In this document: positions 54,139 to 64,000 of the stretch, piece after piece | Position numbering within the stretch: the first letter of the stretch is position 1 | How the letters are laid out: every line of letters starts with the position of its first letter | DNA from: Carnobacterium divergens | GTDB taxonomy: Bacteria > Bacillota > Bacilli > Lactobacillales > Carnobacteriaceae | Length of the DNA stretch: 64,000 nucleotides | Assembly (NCBI RefSeq): GCF_900258435.1 | Contig: NZ_LT992558.1 | Span: 1,050,736-1,114,735 of the forward strand | Direction of reading: 5' to 3' | Notes under the pieces: generated by a model | Databases searched by the model: none | What the model saw: the letters and a program-made list of their open reading frames with translations, nothing else | What the model was told of the DNA's origin: nothing | Program-made: the position numbers and the translations under genes

Positions 54139-56364
54139 TTGGTACTAAGAGATGATTTATTAAATGGAATGAATCCACGTCAAAAAGAAGCTGTGATTCA
54201 CACAGAAGGGCCTCTTTTGATTATGGCGGGTGCTGGTAGTGGGAAAACACGCGTGTTGACACATCGTATCGCGTATTTAATTGAAGAAAAACAAGTAAAC
54301 CCATGGAATATTTTAGCCATCACATTTACAAATAAAGCCGCTAAAGAAATGAAAGAACGGGTTGCTCGGTTAATGAAAACAGGTGGCAATGACGTTTGGG
54401 TTTCTACTTTTCACTCAATGTGTGTCCGCATGCTGCGTCGTGACATTGATAAAATCGGCTACAATAAAGCCTTCACCATAAGTGATCCAAGCGAGCAACA
54501 AACTTTAATGAAACGTATTTTAAAAGAACGTAATATTGATCCAAAAAAATATGATCCTCGTGCAATTTTAAGTCAAATTAGCAATGCAAAAAATGAATTG
54601 ATGACCCCTAATGCTTACCGTGAAACTGCAAGCAGTCCTTTTGAAAAAATAGTCGCTGATTGCTATGATGATTATCAAAAAGAGCTACGTCGCAATCAAG
54701 CAGTAGATTTTGATGATTTAATTATGTTGACGATTCGATTATTCCAAGAGAGTCCCGAAACGTTGGATTATTATCAAAACAAATTTCATTACATTCATGT
54801 GGATGAGTATCAAGATACCAACCATGCCCAATACACACTTGTTAATTTATTAGCGAAACGGTTTAAAAACCTTTGCGTTGTGGGGGATGCCGATCAAAGT
54901 ATCTATGGCTGGCGTGGTGCCAATATGGAAAATATCTTGAATTTTGAAAAAGATTATGCTGATGCGGAAGTTGTTTTATTAGAACAAAATTACCGCTCAA
55001 CTAAAATGATTCTTAAAGCAGCTAATGATGTGATTGGCAATAATAGCAATCGTAAAAAGAAAAAATTATGGACAGACAATGATGATGGAGAAAAAATCAC
55101 CTATTATCGAGGCCAATCCGAACACGATGAATCTCGTTATATTGTGTCAAAAATGCAAGAAGAAATGCGCGAACGTGGTTTAGCATATGGCGATTTTGCC
55201 GTGTTGTACCGTACGAATGCACAGTCCCGTGTTATCGAGGAAAACCTGTTGAAATCCAATATTCCCTATAAAATGGTTGGCGGACATAAATTCTATGATC
55301 GCAAAGAAATTCGGGATGTTTTAGCTTATTTAAGATTAATTGCAAATCCGGAAGACAATATGAGCTTTGAACGGGTTGTAAATGTTCCAAAACGAGGAAT
55401 TGGTCCAGGAACCGTTGATAAATTAAGAACAGCTTCAAATCAATATGGTTGGTCAATGCTTGAAACAGCTCTAAATGTGAGCATCACACCAATTGCTGGA
55501 AAAGCTGCAGGGGAACTAGAAGCATTTGGTTTTATGATGAAAGACTTAAGACAAATGCAAGAATACCTGCCAGTAACAGAATTAGTTGAAGAAGTTTTAA
55601 AACGCAGTGGTTATTTAAAAGCCTTAAAAGCAGAACAAACCTTAGAGTCTGAAACTCGAATTGAAAATATTCAAGAATTTCTATCTGTAACACAGCAATT
55701 TGAAAAAGATAGTTCGGAAGACAAAAGTTTATTAACCTTCTTAACGGATCTAGCACTTGTTTCGGATTTAGACAATCTAGAAGAAGAACAAACTAGTGAA
55801 GTAACCCTAATGACTCTTCACGCAGCAAAAGGTCTTGAATTTCCCATCGTCTTCTTGATTGGTGTGGAAGAAGGTGTCTTTCCGCTTTCAAGAGCGTTGA
55901 TGGAGGAGAATGAATTAGAAGAAGAACGTCGTTTAGCCTATGTTGGGATTACTCGTGCGGAACAAAAATTATACATTACAAATGCCTATTCACGGATGTT
56001 GTATGGACGTACGCAAGCCAATGCAGCGTCTCGTTTTATCGCTGAAATTAGCGAAGAAGCTTTAGAGTCTGGTAACCAATTTACTGGGAATACACCCTTT
56101 AGAAGTAGCGGCAGTCCAGTTAGTCGCATGCAAGCTACCAAAGCGACTAGCAGCATCTATCAATCACCTGTTTCCCGTAAAACGGAAAGTGGGGCAGAAC
56201 GATTAGGCTGGTCAGTTGGCGACAAGGCCCTTCATAAAAAATGGGGGACAGGAACGGTTGTAAAAGTTAGTGGTGACGCGGATAATTTAGAATTAGATAT
56301 TGCCTTTCCTGAACAAGGAATCAAACGTTTATTAGCAGCCTTTGCACCAATCGAAAAAGCTTAA
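54139..56364 (+). CDS. pcrA: ATP-dependent DNA helicase PcrA (UvrD/Rep family)
   Basis: A 741-residue SF1A helicase moving 3' to 5' on DNA, used in repair and rolling-circle replication. Motifs in order: [15 protein letters not shown] (about 30-44), [16 protein letters not shown] (about 59), [12 protein letters not shown] (motif II, about 222), [14 protein letters not shown] (motif III, about 248), [11 protein letters not shown] (motif IV, about 281), and [19 protein letters not shown] (motif V). The C-terminal tail [13 protein letters not shown] is the PcrA-type Tudor-like module that binds RNA polymerase. It begins with TTG at 54139 after AGGAGG. First gene of pcrA-ligA-camS. Confidence 0.96.
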   Translation: MVLRDDLLNGMNPRQKEAVIHTEGPLLIMAGAGSGKTRVLTHRIAYLIEEKQVNPWNILAITFTNKAAKEMKERVARLMKTGGNDVWVSTFHSMCVRMLRRDIDKIGYNKAFTISDPSEQQTLMKRILKERNIDPKKYDPRAILSQISNAKNELMTPNAYRETASSPFEKIVADCYDDYQKELRRNQAVDFDDLIMLTIRLFQESPETLDYYQNKFHYIHVDEYQDTNHAQYTLVNLLAKRFKNLCVVGDADQSIYGWRGANMENILNFEKDYADAEVVLLEQNYRSTKMILKAANDVIGNNSNRKKKKLWTDNDDGEKITYYRGQSEHDESRYIVSKMQEEMRERGLAYGDFAVLYRTNAQSRVIEENLLKSNIPYKMVGGHKFYDRKEIRDVLAYLRLIANPEDNMSFERVVNVPKRGIGPGTVDKLRTASNQYGWSMLETALNVSITPIAGKAAGELEAFGFMMKDLRQMQEYLPVTELVEEVLKRSGYLKALKAEQTLESETRIENIQEFLSVTQQFEKDSSEDKSLLTFLTDLALVSDLDNLEEEQTSEVTLMTLHAAKGLEFPIVFLIGVEEGVFPLSRALMEENELEEERRLAYVGITRAEQKLYITNAYSRMLYGRTQANAASRFIAEISEEALESGNQFTGNTPFRSSGSPVSRMQATKATSSIYQSPVSRKTESGAERLGWSVGDKALHKKWGTGTVVKVSGDADNLELDIAFPEQGIKRLLAAFAPIEKA

Positions 56365-56387
56365 AATTAAGAAAAGAGGGGTCTTAA

Positions 56388-58412
<2,025 letters not shown>

Positions 58413-58416
58413 CTTG

Positions 58417-59568
58417 ATGAAACGAAAATTAATAGTGCTAGTAGCGTCATGTGGATTGATTTTATCAGCATGTGGTGACGTTACAGGAAACAATCAAACC
58501 ACAACAACAGACACTTCAACAAGTGAAAAATCAAAGACAACTACTAGTCAATTGTCTAAGGATTATTATCGAACGGTCATTAATGACGGACAGTACAAAG
58601 TGAGTCAATCAAGAGGGGTAAGTTTAAGTCTAAATTCTGGCTATAATATTAAAGCTTTTGAAACAGGTTTAATGAGTTTGTCCCATTCCGAATTCCCAAC
58701 GGATACTTATTATTTTCAAGAGGGACAGCAACTAGATGCTGAAACGATTTCTAAATGGATAAAGCGTAGCTCTGGTGACAACCCAGAACCAGATTTAACG
58801 GTAAGTGATCCTGAAGGATTGAACCCAGCAGATAATGGAGAACTTGAACCAGATAAACGTGCACCTAAATACCTAAGCCAAATTTTAGAACAAAATTATA
58901 TGGTAAAAGATGGCGACAGTTTTAAACTATCGGGTATCAGTATAGGTTTGGCATTAAACAGCGTTGATTATTACCAAAAAGTGCAGTACGGGGCTGAATT
59001 TAAAACCGATATTAAACGAGCTGATTTAGAAACAGAAGGAAAAAAAATGGCAAATGAAATTGTTGCTCGATTGCGTAAAATGGAAGGGTTAGGAAATATT
59101 CCAATTACAGTAGGCCTTTTTGAACAAACGCCCAAAGATGATTTAGCCGGTGGTGTTTTCTTTAGCGAAGGCGTTAGCAAAGACGGTGCGGCAACGGTCG
59201 GTGGCTGGAAAGACATTAACGAAAAGAAAGTGATTTTTCCGAGAATGGATGGGGAAACCAGCAACGAGACAACGAGTTTTGAAAACTTTAAATCTCAAGT
59301 ACAAAGTTTCTTCCCAAATTTAAACGGTGTGACGGCTGAAGCAACTTACAGTGGGGATCAATTGATAAAAATGAAAGCAACCGTAACCACTCAATTTTAC
59401 GGTCAGTCTGAAATCATTGCCTTAACACAACACGTTTCAGACAACGCATCAAAATATTTACCGCCGAATATTCCTATTGAAATTTCGATTAATTCAATTG
59501 ATGGAATGGAAGCCTTCTTAAATCGTGACAGTGGGGAAAAAGAATTTCAATCTCATGTTTTCGATTAA
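58417..59568 (+). CDS. camS: CamS-family sex-pheromone-precursor lipoprotein
   Basis: A 383-residue lipoprotein. The signal peptide MKRKLIVLVASCGLILSAC ends in the lipobox LSAC (Cys19), followed by a Thr/Ser-rich linker and the CamS domain (about 45-383). In Enterococcus faecalis the lipoprotein CamS yields the peptide pheromone cAM373 from the end of its signal peptide; here that end would read CGLILSA. Start set at ATG 58417 after GGAGAGG; a TTG just before is possible. It lies between ligA and gatC, as in relatives. The role of the mature lipoprotein is unknown. Confidence 0.9.
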   Translation: MKRKLIVLVASCGLILSACGDVTGNNQTTTTDTSTSEKSKTTTSQLSKDYYRTVINDGQYKVSQSRGVSLSLNSGYNIKAFETGLMSLSHSEFPTDTYYFQEGQQLDAETISKWIKRSSGDNPEPDLTVSDPEGLNPADNGELEPDKRAPKYLSQILEQNYMVKDGDSFKLSGISIGLALNSVDYYQKVQYGAEFKTDIKRADLETEGKKMANEIVARLRKMEGLGNIPITVGLFEQTPKDDLAGGVFFSEGVSKDGAATVGGWKDINEKKVIFPRMDGETSNETTSFENFKSQVQSFFPNLNGVTAEATYSGDQLIKMKATVTTQFYGQSEIIALTQHVSDNASKYLPPNIPIEISINSIDGMEAFLNRDSGEKEFQSHVFD

Positions 59569-59586
59569 TCATCTTAAAAAGAGCAG

Positions 59587-59625
59587 AAGTTGAAGTAAAG
59601 TTTCCGACTTTACTTCACTTTTTTT
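59587..59625 (+). terminator. Terminator after camS
   Basis: TGAAGTAAAG (59591-59600) pairs perfectly with CTTTACTTCA (59608-59617), followed by a T run. Confidence 0.9.
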
Positions 59626-59719
59626 GTAAATAAGATAGTGCCCTTAAGCGGTTTATGATAGAATAGGAACTAAGTTTCCAATTTGGAATAAAGAAAAGAA
59701 GAAAGAGGGTTGAATAAAA

Positions 59720-60025
59720 TTGGCAATTACTGAATCAGAAGTAAAACACGTTGCTAAGCTATCGAAGCTAGCATTTAAAGATAGTGAGATTGCTCATTTT
59801 ACAGAGCAAATGGATCAAATCATTGGAATGGTTGAACAACTTGAAGCCATCGATACAACTGGCGTACCCATCACAACACATGCACTAGAAACAGTCAATG
59901 TGATGCGTTTGGATGTTGCAACTGAGGGAACAGATCGCAACGAGCTCTTTAAAAATGTAAAAACAGAAAAAGATGGACTAATTCAAGTTCCAGCAATTAT
60001 GGATAACGGGGAGGCTGGAGCATGA
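59720..60025 (+). CDS. gatC: Asp-tRNA(Asn)/Glu-tRNA(Gln) amidotransferase subunit C
   Basis: A 101-residue subunit that wraps around and stabilises GatA and Gat[21 protein letters not shown] and [10 protein letters not shown] (MRxD motif) are typical. It starts with TTG at 59720 after AAAGAGGG. The stop overlaps the start of gatA by four bases (ATGA). Its presence means that Gln-tRNA, and possibly Asn-tRNA, is made by the indirect route. Confidence 0.95.
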   Translation: MAITESEVKHVAKLSKLAFKDSEIAHFTEQMDQIIGMVEQLEAIDTTGVPITTHALETVNVMRLDVATEGTDRNELFKNVKTEKDGLIQVPAIMDNGEAGA

Positions 60026-61473
60026 GTTTATTAGAGAAAAACTTAACCGAATTACATGACTTATTGATTGCTAAAGAGATTACGGCCGTAGATTTAATGA
60101 ACGCTACTTTTGACCATATTGAAGCAACGGAAGATAAAATAGGTGCATTTATTACAGTCAGTAAAGAAGAAGCGTTAGCGTTAGCTAAAAAACTAGACGA
60201 AAAAGGCATTGACGAATCCAATGTTTTAGCAGCAATGCCAATTGGAATTAAAGATAATATTGTTACAAAAGATATCAAAACAACTGCAGCAAGTAAAATG
60301 TTGGAAGATTTTATTCCAATTTATGATGCAACAGTTATGAATAACGTATATGAAGCAGACATGATTCCAGTTGGAAAATTAAACATGGATGAATTTGCAA
60401 TGGGCGGAAGTACAGAAACGTCTTACTTTAAACAAACCAAAAACCCATGGGATTTAACAAAAGTTCCAGGTGGCTCTTCAGGTGGCTCAGCAGCAGCCGT
60501 TGCGGCTGGACAAGTTCCAATTTCACTTGGTAGTGATACCGGTGGAAGTATTCGTCAACCAGCAGCCTTTACGGGTATCGTTGGAATGAAACCAACTTAT
60601 GGTCGTATTTCGCGCTTTGGTTTGATTGCTTTTGCTTCAAGTTTAGATCAAATTGGACCATTTACACGTACAGTAAAAGACAATGCCTACGTACTAAATG
60701 CAATCAGTGGATATGATGCCAACGATTCAATGAGCGCTAAAACAGAAGTACCGGATTTTACAGCTAAATTAAACCAAGACATCAAAGGCATGAAGATTGG
60801 TGTTCCAAAAGAATACTTACAAGAAGGTGTAGCTGAGGACGTTAAAAACGCTGTTCTTGAAGCCATTGAAACCTATAAAAAATTAGGTGCAACGGTTGAA
60901 GAAGTTAGCTTACCTCATTCAAAATACGGGATTGCTGTGTATTATATCATTGCATCAAGTGAAGCTTCATCAAACTTGCAACGCTTTGACGGCATACGTT
61001 ACGGTTACCGTTCGCCAGAAGCAAAATCATTAGATGATTTGTATGTAATGAGCCGCTCAGAAGGCTTTGGAATGGAAGTAAAACGTCGTATCATGCTTGG
61101 AACCTTCTCACTAAGCTCAGGCTATTATGACGCTTATTTCAAAAAAGCAGGTCAAGTTCGTACATTGATCAAACAAGATTTCGAAAAAGTCTTCAATGAC
61201 TACGATCTAATCTTAGGCCCTACAACTCCGACAACTGCCTTTAACTTAGGCGAAAACATGGACGATCCATTAACGATGTATATGAACGATATCTTAACCG
61301 TTCCAGTTAACTTAGCCGGTGTACCAGCGATTTCAATTCCTTGTGGTTTTTCAAATGGCTTGCCAATTGGGTTGCAACTGATTGGAAAACATTTTGACGA
61401 AGCAACGATTTACCAAGCTGCTTACGCATTTGAACAAGCAACTGAATTTCATAAAGAAAAACCAAACTTGTAG
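60022..61473 (+). CDS. gatA: Asp-tRNA(Asn)/Glu-tRNA(Gln) amidotransferase subunit A
   Basis: A 483-residue amidase-signature enzyme that releases ammonia from glutamine. The Ser-cisSer-Lys triad is visible: Lys in [10 protein letters not shown] (about residue 78), the cis-Ser in [15 protein letters not shown] (about 150-164) and the nucleophile Ser in [15 protein letters not shown] (about 175). It is translationally coupled to gatC and followed by gatB after 14 bases. Confidence 0.97.
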   Translation: MSLLEKNLTELHDLLIAKEITAVDLMNATFDHIEATEDKIGAFITVSKEEALALAKKLDEKGIDESNVLAAMPIGIKDNIVTKDIKTTAASKMLEDFIPIYDATVMNNVYEADMIPVGKLNMDEFAMGGSTETSYFKQTKNPWDLTKVPGGSSGGSAAAVAAGQVPISLGSDTGGSIRQPAAFTGIVGMKPTYGRISRFGLIAFASSLDQIGPFTRTVKDNAYVLNAISGYDANDSMSAKTEVPDFTAKLNQDIKGMKIGVPKEYLQEGVAEDVKNAVLEAIETYKKLGATVEEVSLPHSKYGIAVYYIIASSEASSNLQRFDGIRYGYRSPEAKSLDDLYVMSRSEGFGMEVKRRIMLGTFSLSSGYYDAYFKKAGQVRTLIKQDFEKVFNDYDLILGPTTPTTAFNLGENMDDPLTMYMNDILTVPVNLAGVPAISIPCGFSNGLPIGLQLIGKHFDEATIYQAAYAFEQATEFHKEKPNL

Positions 61474-61487
61474 GAGGAGAAAACCAG

Positions 61488-62918
61488 ATGAACTTTGAAA
61501 CAGTAATCGGACTAGAGGTCCATGTAGAATTAAAAACAGAATCTAAAATGTTTTCGCCATCCCCTGCTCATTTTGGAGCAGAACCAAACACGAATACCAA
61601 TGTGATTGACTGGGGATACCCAGGTGTATTGCCTGTAGTCAATCAGCAAGCCATCGATTTTGGGATGCAAGCTGCGTTAGCTTTAAACTGTAAAATTGCT
61701 AAAGACACAAAATTTGATCGTAAAAACTATTTTTATCCAGACAATCCCAAAGCCTACCAAATCTCTCAATTTGATAAACCTATCGGCTATGACGGTTGGA
61801 TTGAAATTGAAGTAGACGGCGTTAAAAAGAAAATCAGAATTGAACGTGTTCATTTGGAAGAAGATGCTGGGAAAAACAACCATGGAACAGATGGTTATTC
61901 ATATGTTGATTTAAACCGTCAAGGAACGCCTTTAATCGAGATTGTATCAGAAGCAGACATGCGCTCACCAGAAGAAGCATATGCGTATTTAGAAGCGTTA
62001 AAACAAATCGTACAATTTACAGGCGTCAGTGATGTGAAAATGGAAGAAGGCTCAATGCGTTGTGATGCCAATATTTCACTTCGTCCAATTGGCCAAGAAC
62101 AATTTGGAACAAAAGCAGAACTTAAAAACTTAAATTCATTTAACTTTGTTAAACGTGGCTTAGCTCACGAAGAAATTCGTCAAGCACGCGTGCTTTTATC
62201 AGGCGGCATTATCCAACAAGAAACACGCCGTTTTGATGAAACAACAGGCGAAACAATTTTAATGCGTGTTAAAGAAGGTTCAAGTGATTACCGTTATTTC
62301 CCAGAACCAGATCTTCCTAATTTCGTCATTGACGACGAGTGGATTGAACGCGTTAAAAATGCTATTCCAGAAATGCCAGCATCTCGTCGCAAACGTTATG
62401 TCGAAGAGCTTGGTTTACCGGAATATGACGCTATGGTGCTAACGTTAACAAAAGAAATGTCTGATTTCTTTGAAGCTACATTAGCAGAAAATGCAGATGC
62501 AAAACAAGCGTCTAACTGGTTGATGGGGGAAGTTTCTGCCTATTTAAACAGCGAACGACTTGAATTAGCCGATACAAAATTAACACCGTCTAACTTAGCT
62601 GGCATGATTACGTTAATCGCAGATGGAACCATTAGTTCTAAAATTGCGAAAAAAGTTTTCCGTGAATTAATCCTAAACGGTGGCGACGCGAAGAAAGTCG
62701 TTGAAGCTAAAGGTCTAGTCCAACTATCAGATCCAGCACAACTATTGCCAATGATTAATGAAGTCTTAGATAACAATGCGCAATCGATTGAAGATTTCAA
62801 AAATGGGAAAGATCGTGCAGTTGGTTTCTTAGTGGGCCAAATCATGAAAGCGACAAAAGGACAAGCGAATCCAGGCGTTGTGAACCAATTGTTAAATCAA
62901 GAATTAAGCAAACGATAG
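61488..62918 (+). CDS. gatB: Asp-tRNA(Asn)/Glu-tRNA(Gln) amidotransferase subunit B
   Basis: A 476-residue subunit that activates the mischarged Glu or Asp on tRNA with ATP and amidates it. [20 protein letters not shown] opens the catalytic domain; [20 protein letters not shown] (about 143-162) and [12 protein letters not shown] (about 188) are conserved. The C-terminal GatB/YqeY tail (about 330-476) binds tRNA. AGGAGGAG precedes the ATG. Confidence 0.97.
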   Translation: MNFETVIGLEVHVELKTESKMFSPSPAHFGAEPNTNTNVIDWGYPGVLPVVNQQAIDFGMQAALALNCKIAKDTKFDRKNYFYPDNPKAYQISQFDKPIGYDGWIEIEVDGVKKKIRIERVHLEEDAGKNNHGTDGYSYVDLNRQGTPLIEIVSEADMRSPEEAYAYLEALKQIVQFTGVSDVKMEEGSMRCDANISLRPIGQEQFGTKAELKNLNSFNFVKRGLAHEEIRQARVLLSGGIIQQETRRFDETTGETILMRVKEGSSDYRYFPEPDLPNFVIDDEWIERVKNAIPEMPASRRKRYVEELGLPEYDAMVLTLTKEMSDFFEATLAENADAKQASNWLMGEVSAYLNSERLELADTKLTPSNLAGMITLIADGTISSKIAKKVFRELILNGGDAKKVVEAKGLVQLSDPAQLLPMINEVLDNNAQSIEDFKNGKDRAVGFLVGQIMKATKGQANPGVVNQLLNQELSKR

Positions 62919-62959
62919 AAGTTATATTGGAGAGGAAACTTTCCATGAGGAGGATTTAT

Positions 62960-64000
62960 ATGAGAGCAAGAGTCATTTACAATCCAACTTCAGGAAGAGA
63001 AGTCTTAAAGAAAAATTTAGTCGACATCTTACAAATTCTTGAAGCTGAGGGTTATGAAACAAGTGCTTATGCCACAACGCCAGAGCCGAATTCTGCCAGA
63101 AATGAAGCTGAACGAGCAGCAATAGATGGCTTTGAATTGATTGTAGCAGCTGGTGGCGATGGAACGATCAATGAAGTGGTTAATGGCATTGCTGGACTTG
63201 AAAACCGTCCGAAAATGGCCATTATTCCGGCGGGAACCACAAATGATTACGCACGAGCACTTCATATTCCTAGAAATGATGTAGTTGCAGCTGCTAGAGT
63301 TATTACAAAGAAACAAACGGTGAAAATGGACATTGGAAAAGCAAATGACACCTATTTTATCAACATTGCAGGTGGCGGTTACTTAACGGAGCTGACCTAT
63401 GACGTCCCGTCCCAATTAAAATCAGTTTTTGGCTATTTAGCTTATTTAGTAAAAGGCGCAGAAATGTTGCCAAGAATCAAACCAATTCCAATGAAAATCG
63501 AGTATGATGAAGGGGTTTTTGAAGGAAAGGCCTCCATGTTTCTACTAGGCCTAACCAATTCTGTTGGCGGTTTTGAACAAATCGCACCAGATGCCCATTT
63601 AGATGATGGTTATTTTTCACTAATTGTTGTAAAAACAGCCAATGTTGTAGAATTGCTACACTTAATCGCGTTAATGCTAAATGGTGGAAAACACATTGAC
63701 CACCCTAAAGTACTGTACACAAAAACCAAGATGGTTAAAGCCGAACCGCTAGATGATTCAAAAATGATGATTAATTTAGATGGAGAATATGGTGGAGATG
63801 CGCCAATGACCTTCACTAATTTAATTCAGCATATTGAAATGTTTGGCGATGTGGATGCAATTCCAAATGATGCTGTAACAGCAGAAGATGAGGCTTTTGA
63901 AGATGCTGAAGAAGCCTTTATCAAAGAAGTTGAAGGCTTGACAGATGAAGATATTAATGGCGATGGCATCATTTCTAAGCCTGAATCTGAAGAAAAAAAT
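62960..64000 (+). CDS. dagK: Diacylglycerol kinase (DgkB/YegS family), 3' end outside window
   Basis: At least 347 residues, still open at the window end. The catalytic domain begins RARVIYNPTSGRE and has VAAGGDGTINEVVNGI (GGDGT ATP motif, about residues 60-75) and IIPAGTTNDYARAL (about 91-104). FINIAGGGYLTELTY and HLDDGYFSLIVV match DgkB, which phosphorylates soluble diacylglycerol for lipoteichoic-acid lipid recycling. The usual end is near residue 300-315; here an acidic tail continues and contains DINGDGIISKPE (residues 331-342), a full EF-hand-type loop. Start set at ATG 62960, six bases after AGGAGG; an upstream in-frame ATG overlaps that site. Confidence 0.92.
   Translation, partial: MRARVIYNPTSGREVLKKNLVDILQILEAEGYETSAYATTPEPNSARNEAERAAIDGFELIVAAGGDGTINEVVNGIAGLENRPKMAIIPAGTTNDYARALHIPRNDVVAAARVITKKQTVKMDIGKANDTYFINIAGGGYLTELTYDVPSQLKSVFGYLAYLVKGAEMLPRIKPIPMKIEYDEGVFEGKASMFLLGLTNSVGGFEQIAPDAHLDDGYFSLIVVKTANVVELLHLIALMLNGGKHIDHPKVLYTKTKMVKAEPLDDSKMMINLDGEYGGDAPMTFTNLIQHIEMFGDVDAIPNDAVTAEDEAFEDAEEAFIKEVEGLTDEDINGDGIISKPESEEKN

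Overview
The window looks like chromosomal DNA of a low-GC Gram-positive coccus or short rod of the Lactobacillales, most likely Carnobacteriaceae or a close enterococcal relative. Support comes from the AT-rich sequence, strong AGGAGG-type ribosome sites, the order pcrA-ligA-camS-gatCAB-diacylglycerol kinase, CodY-type and PurR-type boxes, and a camS pheromone-type lipoprotein. The assignment to Carnobacterium is inference; no 16S gene is present. Seven or more genes use TTG as start codon.

Layout. 1-9.2 kb: end of an amino-acid permease, a two-gene ABC exporter (LolD-like ATPase plus an 1101-residue FtsX-type permease), an NfeD-flotillin pair, and aromatic-acid-exporter (ArAE) family proteins divergent around a YkyA-type lipoprotein. 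9.2-11 kb: a WYL regulator divergent from a DJ-1/PfpI protein with a perfect 14-bp palindrome between them. 11-16.5 kb: branched-chain amino-acid ABC importer livJHMGF plus a CBS-ACT protein, with two CodY-like boxes at the promoter. 16.5-19 kb: an oxidoreductase and an AI-2E/PerM-type membrane protein.

19-22.6 kb is the most interesting accessory region: two paralogous membrane-anchored putative immunity proteins, a lipase-like protein with a C-terminal helical region, and two small helical proteins. The order and architecture match the recently described reverse-domain type VII secretion substrate TslA with TilA (immunity) and TlaA1/TlaA2 (targeting partners). No secretion machinery is in the window. 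A 7-codon vestige of a second tslA start lies between the two immunity genes. Two open frames lacking start codons (22.4 and 23.4 kb) suggest further gene decay.

23.7-28.5 kb: cell-wall genes (VanY-type carboxypeptidase, GH73 glucosaminidase, MecA-type class B PBP) with a TIM-barrel protein and a YbjQ-family protein. 28.5-33.7 kb: AlkD-like repair protein, guanine-riboswitch-controlled xpt-pbuX, UPF0316 protein, a glyoxalase-fold protein and a second WYL-type regulator.

33.7-51.3 kb holds the whole de novo IMP pathway, but split: purEKB, then about 4.7 kb with DUF817, a stand-alone EF-Tu gene, gloA, a metallo-beta-lactamase-fold protein and a small membrane protein, then purCSQLFMNHD. Each half has its own PurR-box pair and promoter; purC has a second box pair in its leader. 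With xpt-pbuX the region covers purine synthesis, salvage and uptake. 51.3-64 kb: GntR regulator, YibE/YibF-type membrane pair, pcrA, ligA, camS, gatCAB and a diacylglycerol kinase cut by the window end that carries an unusual EF-hand-like loop in its C-terminal tail.
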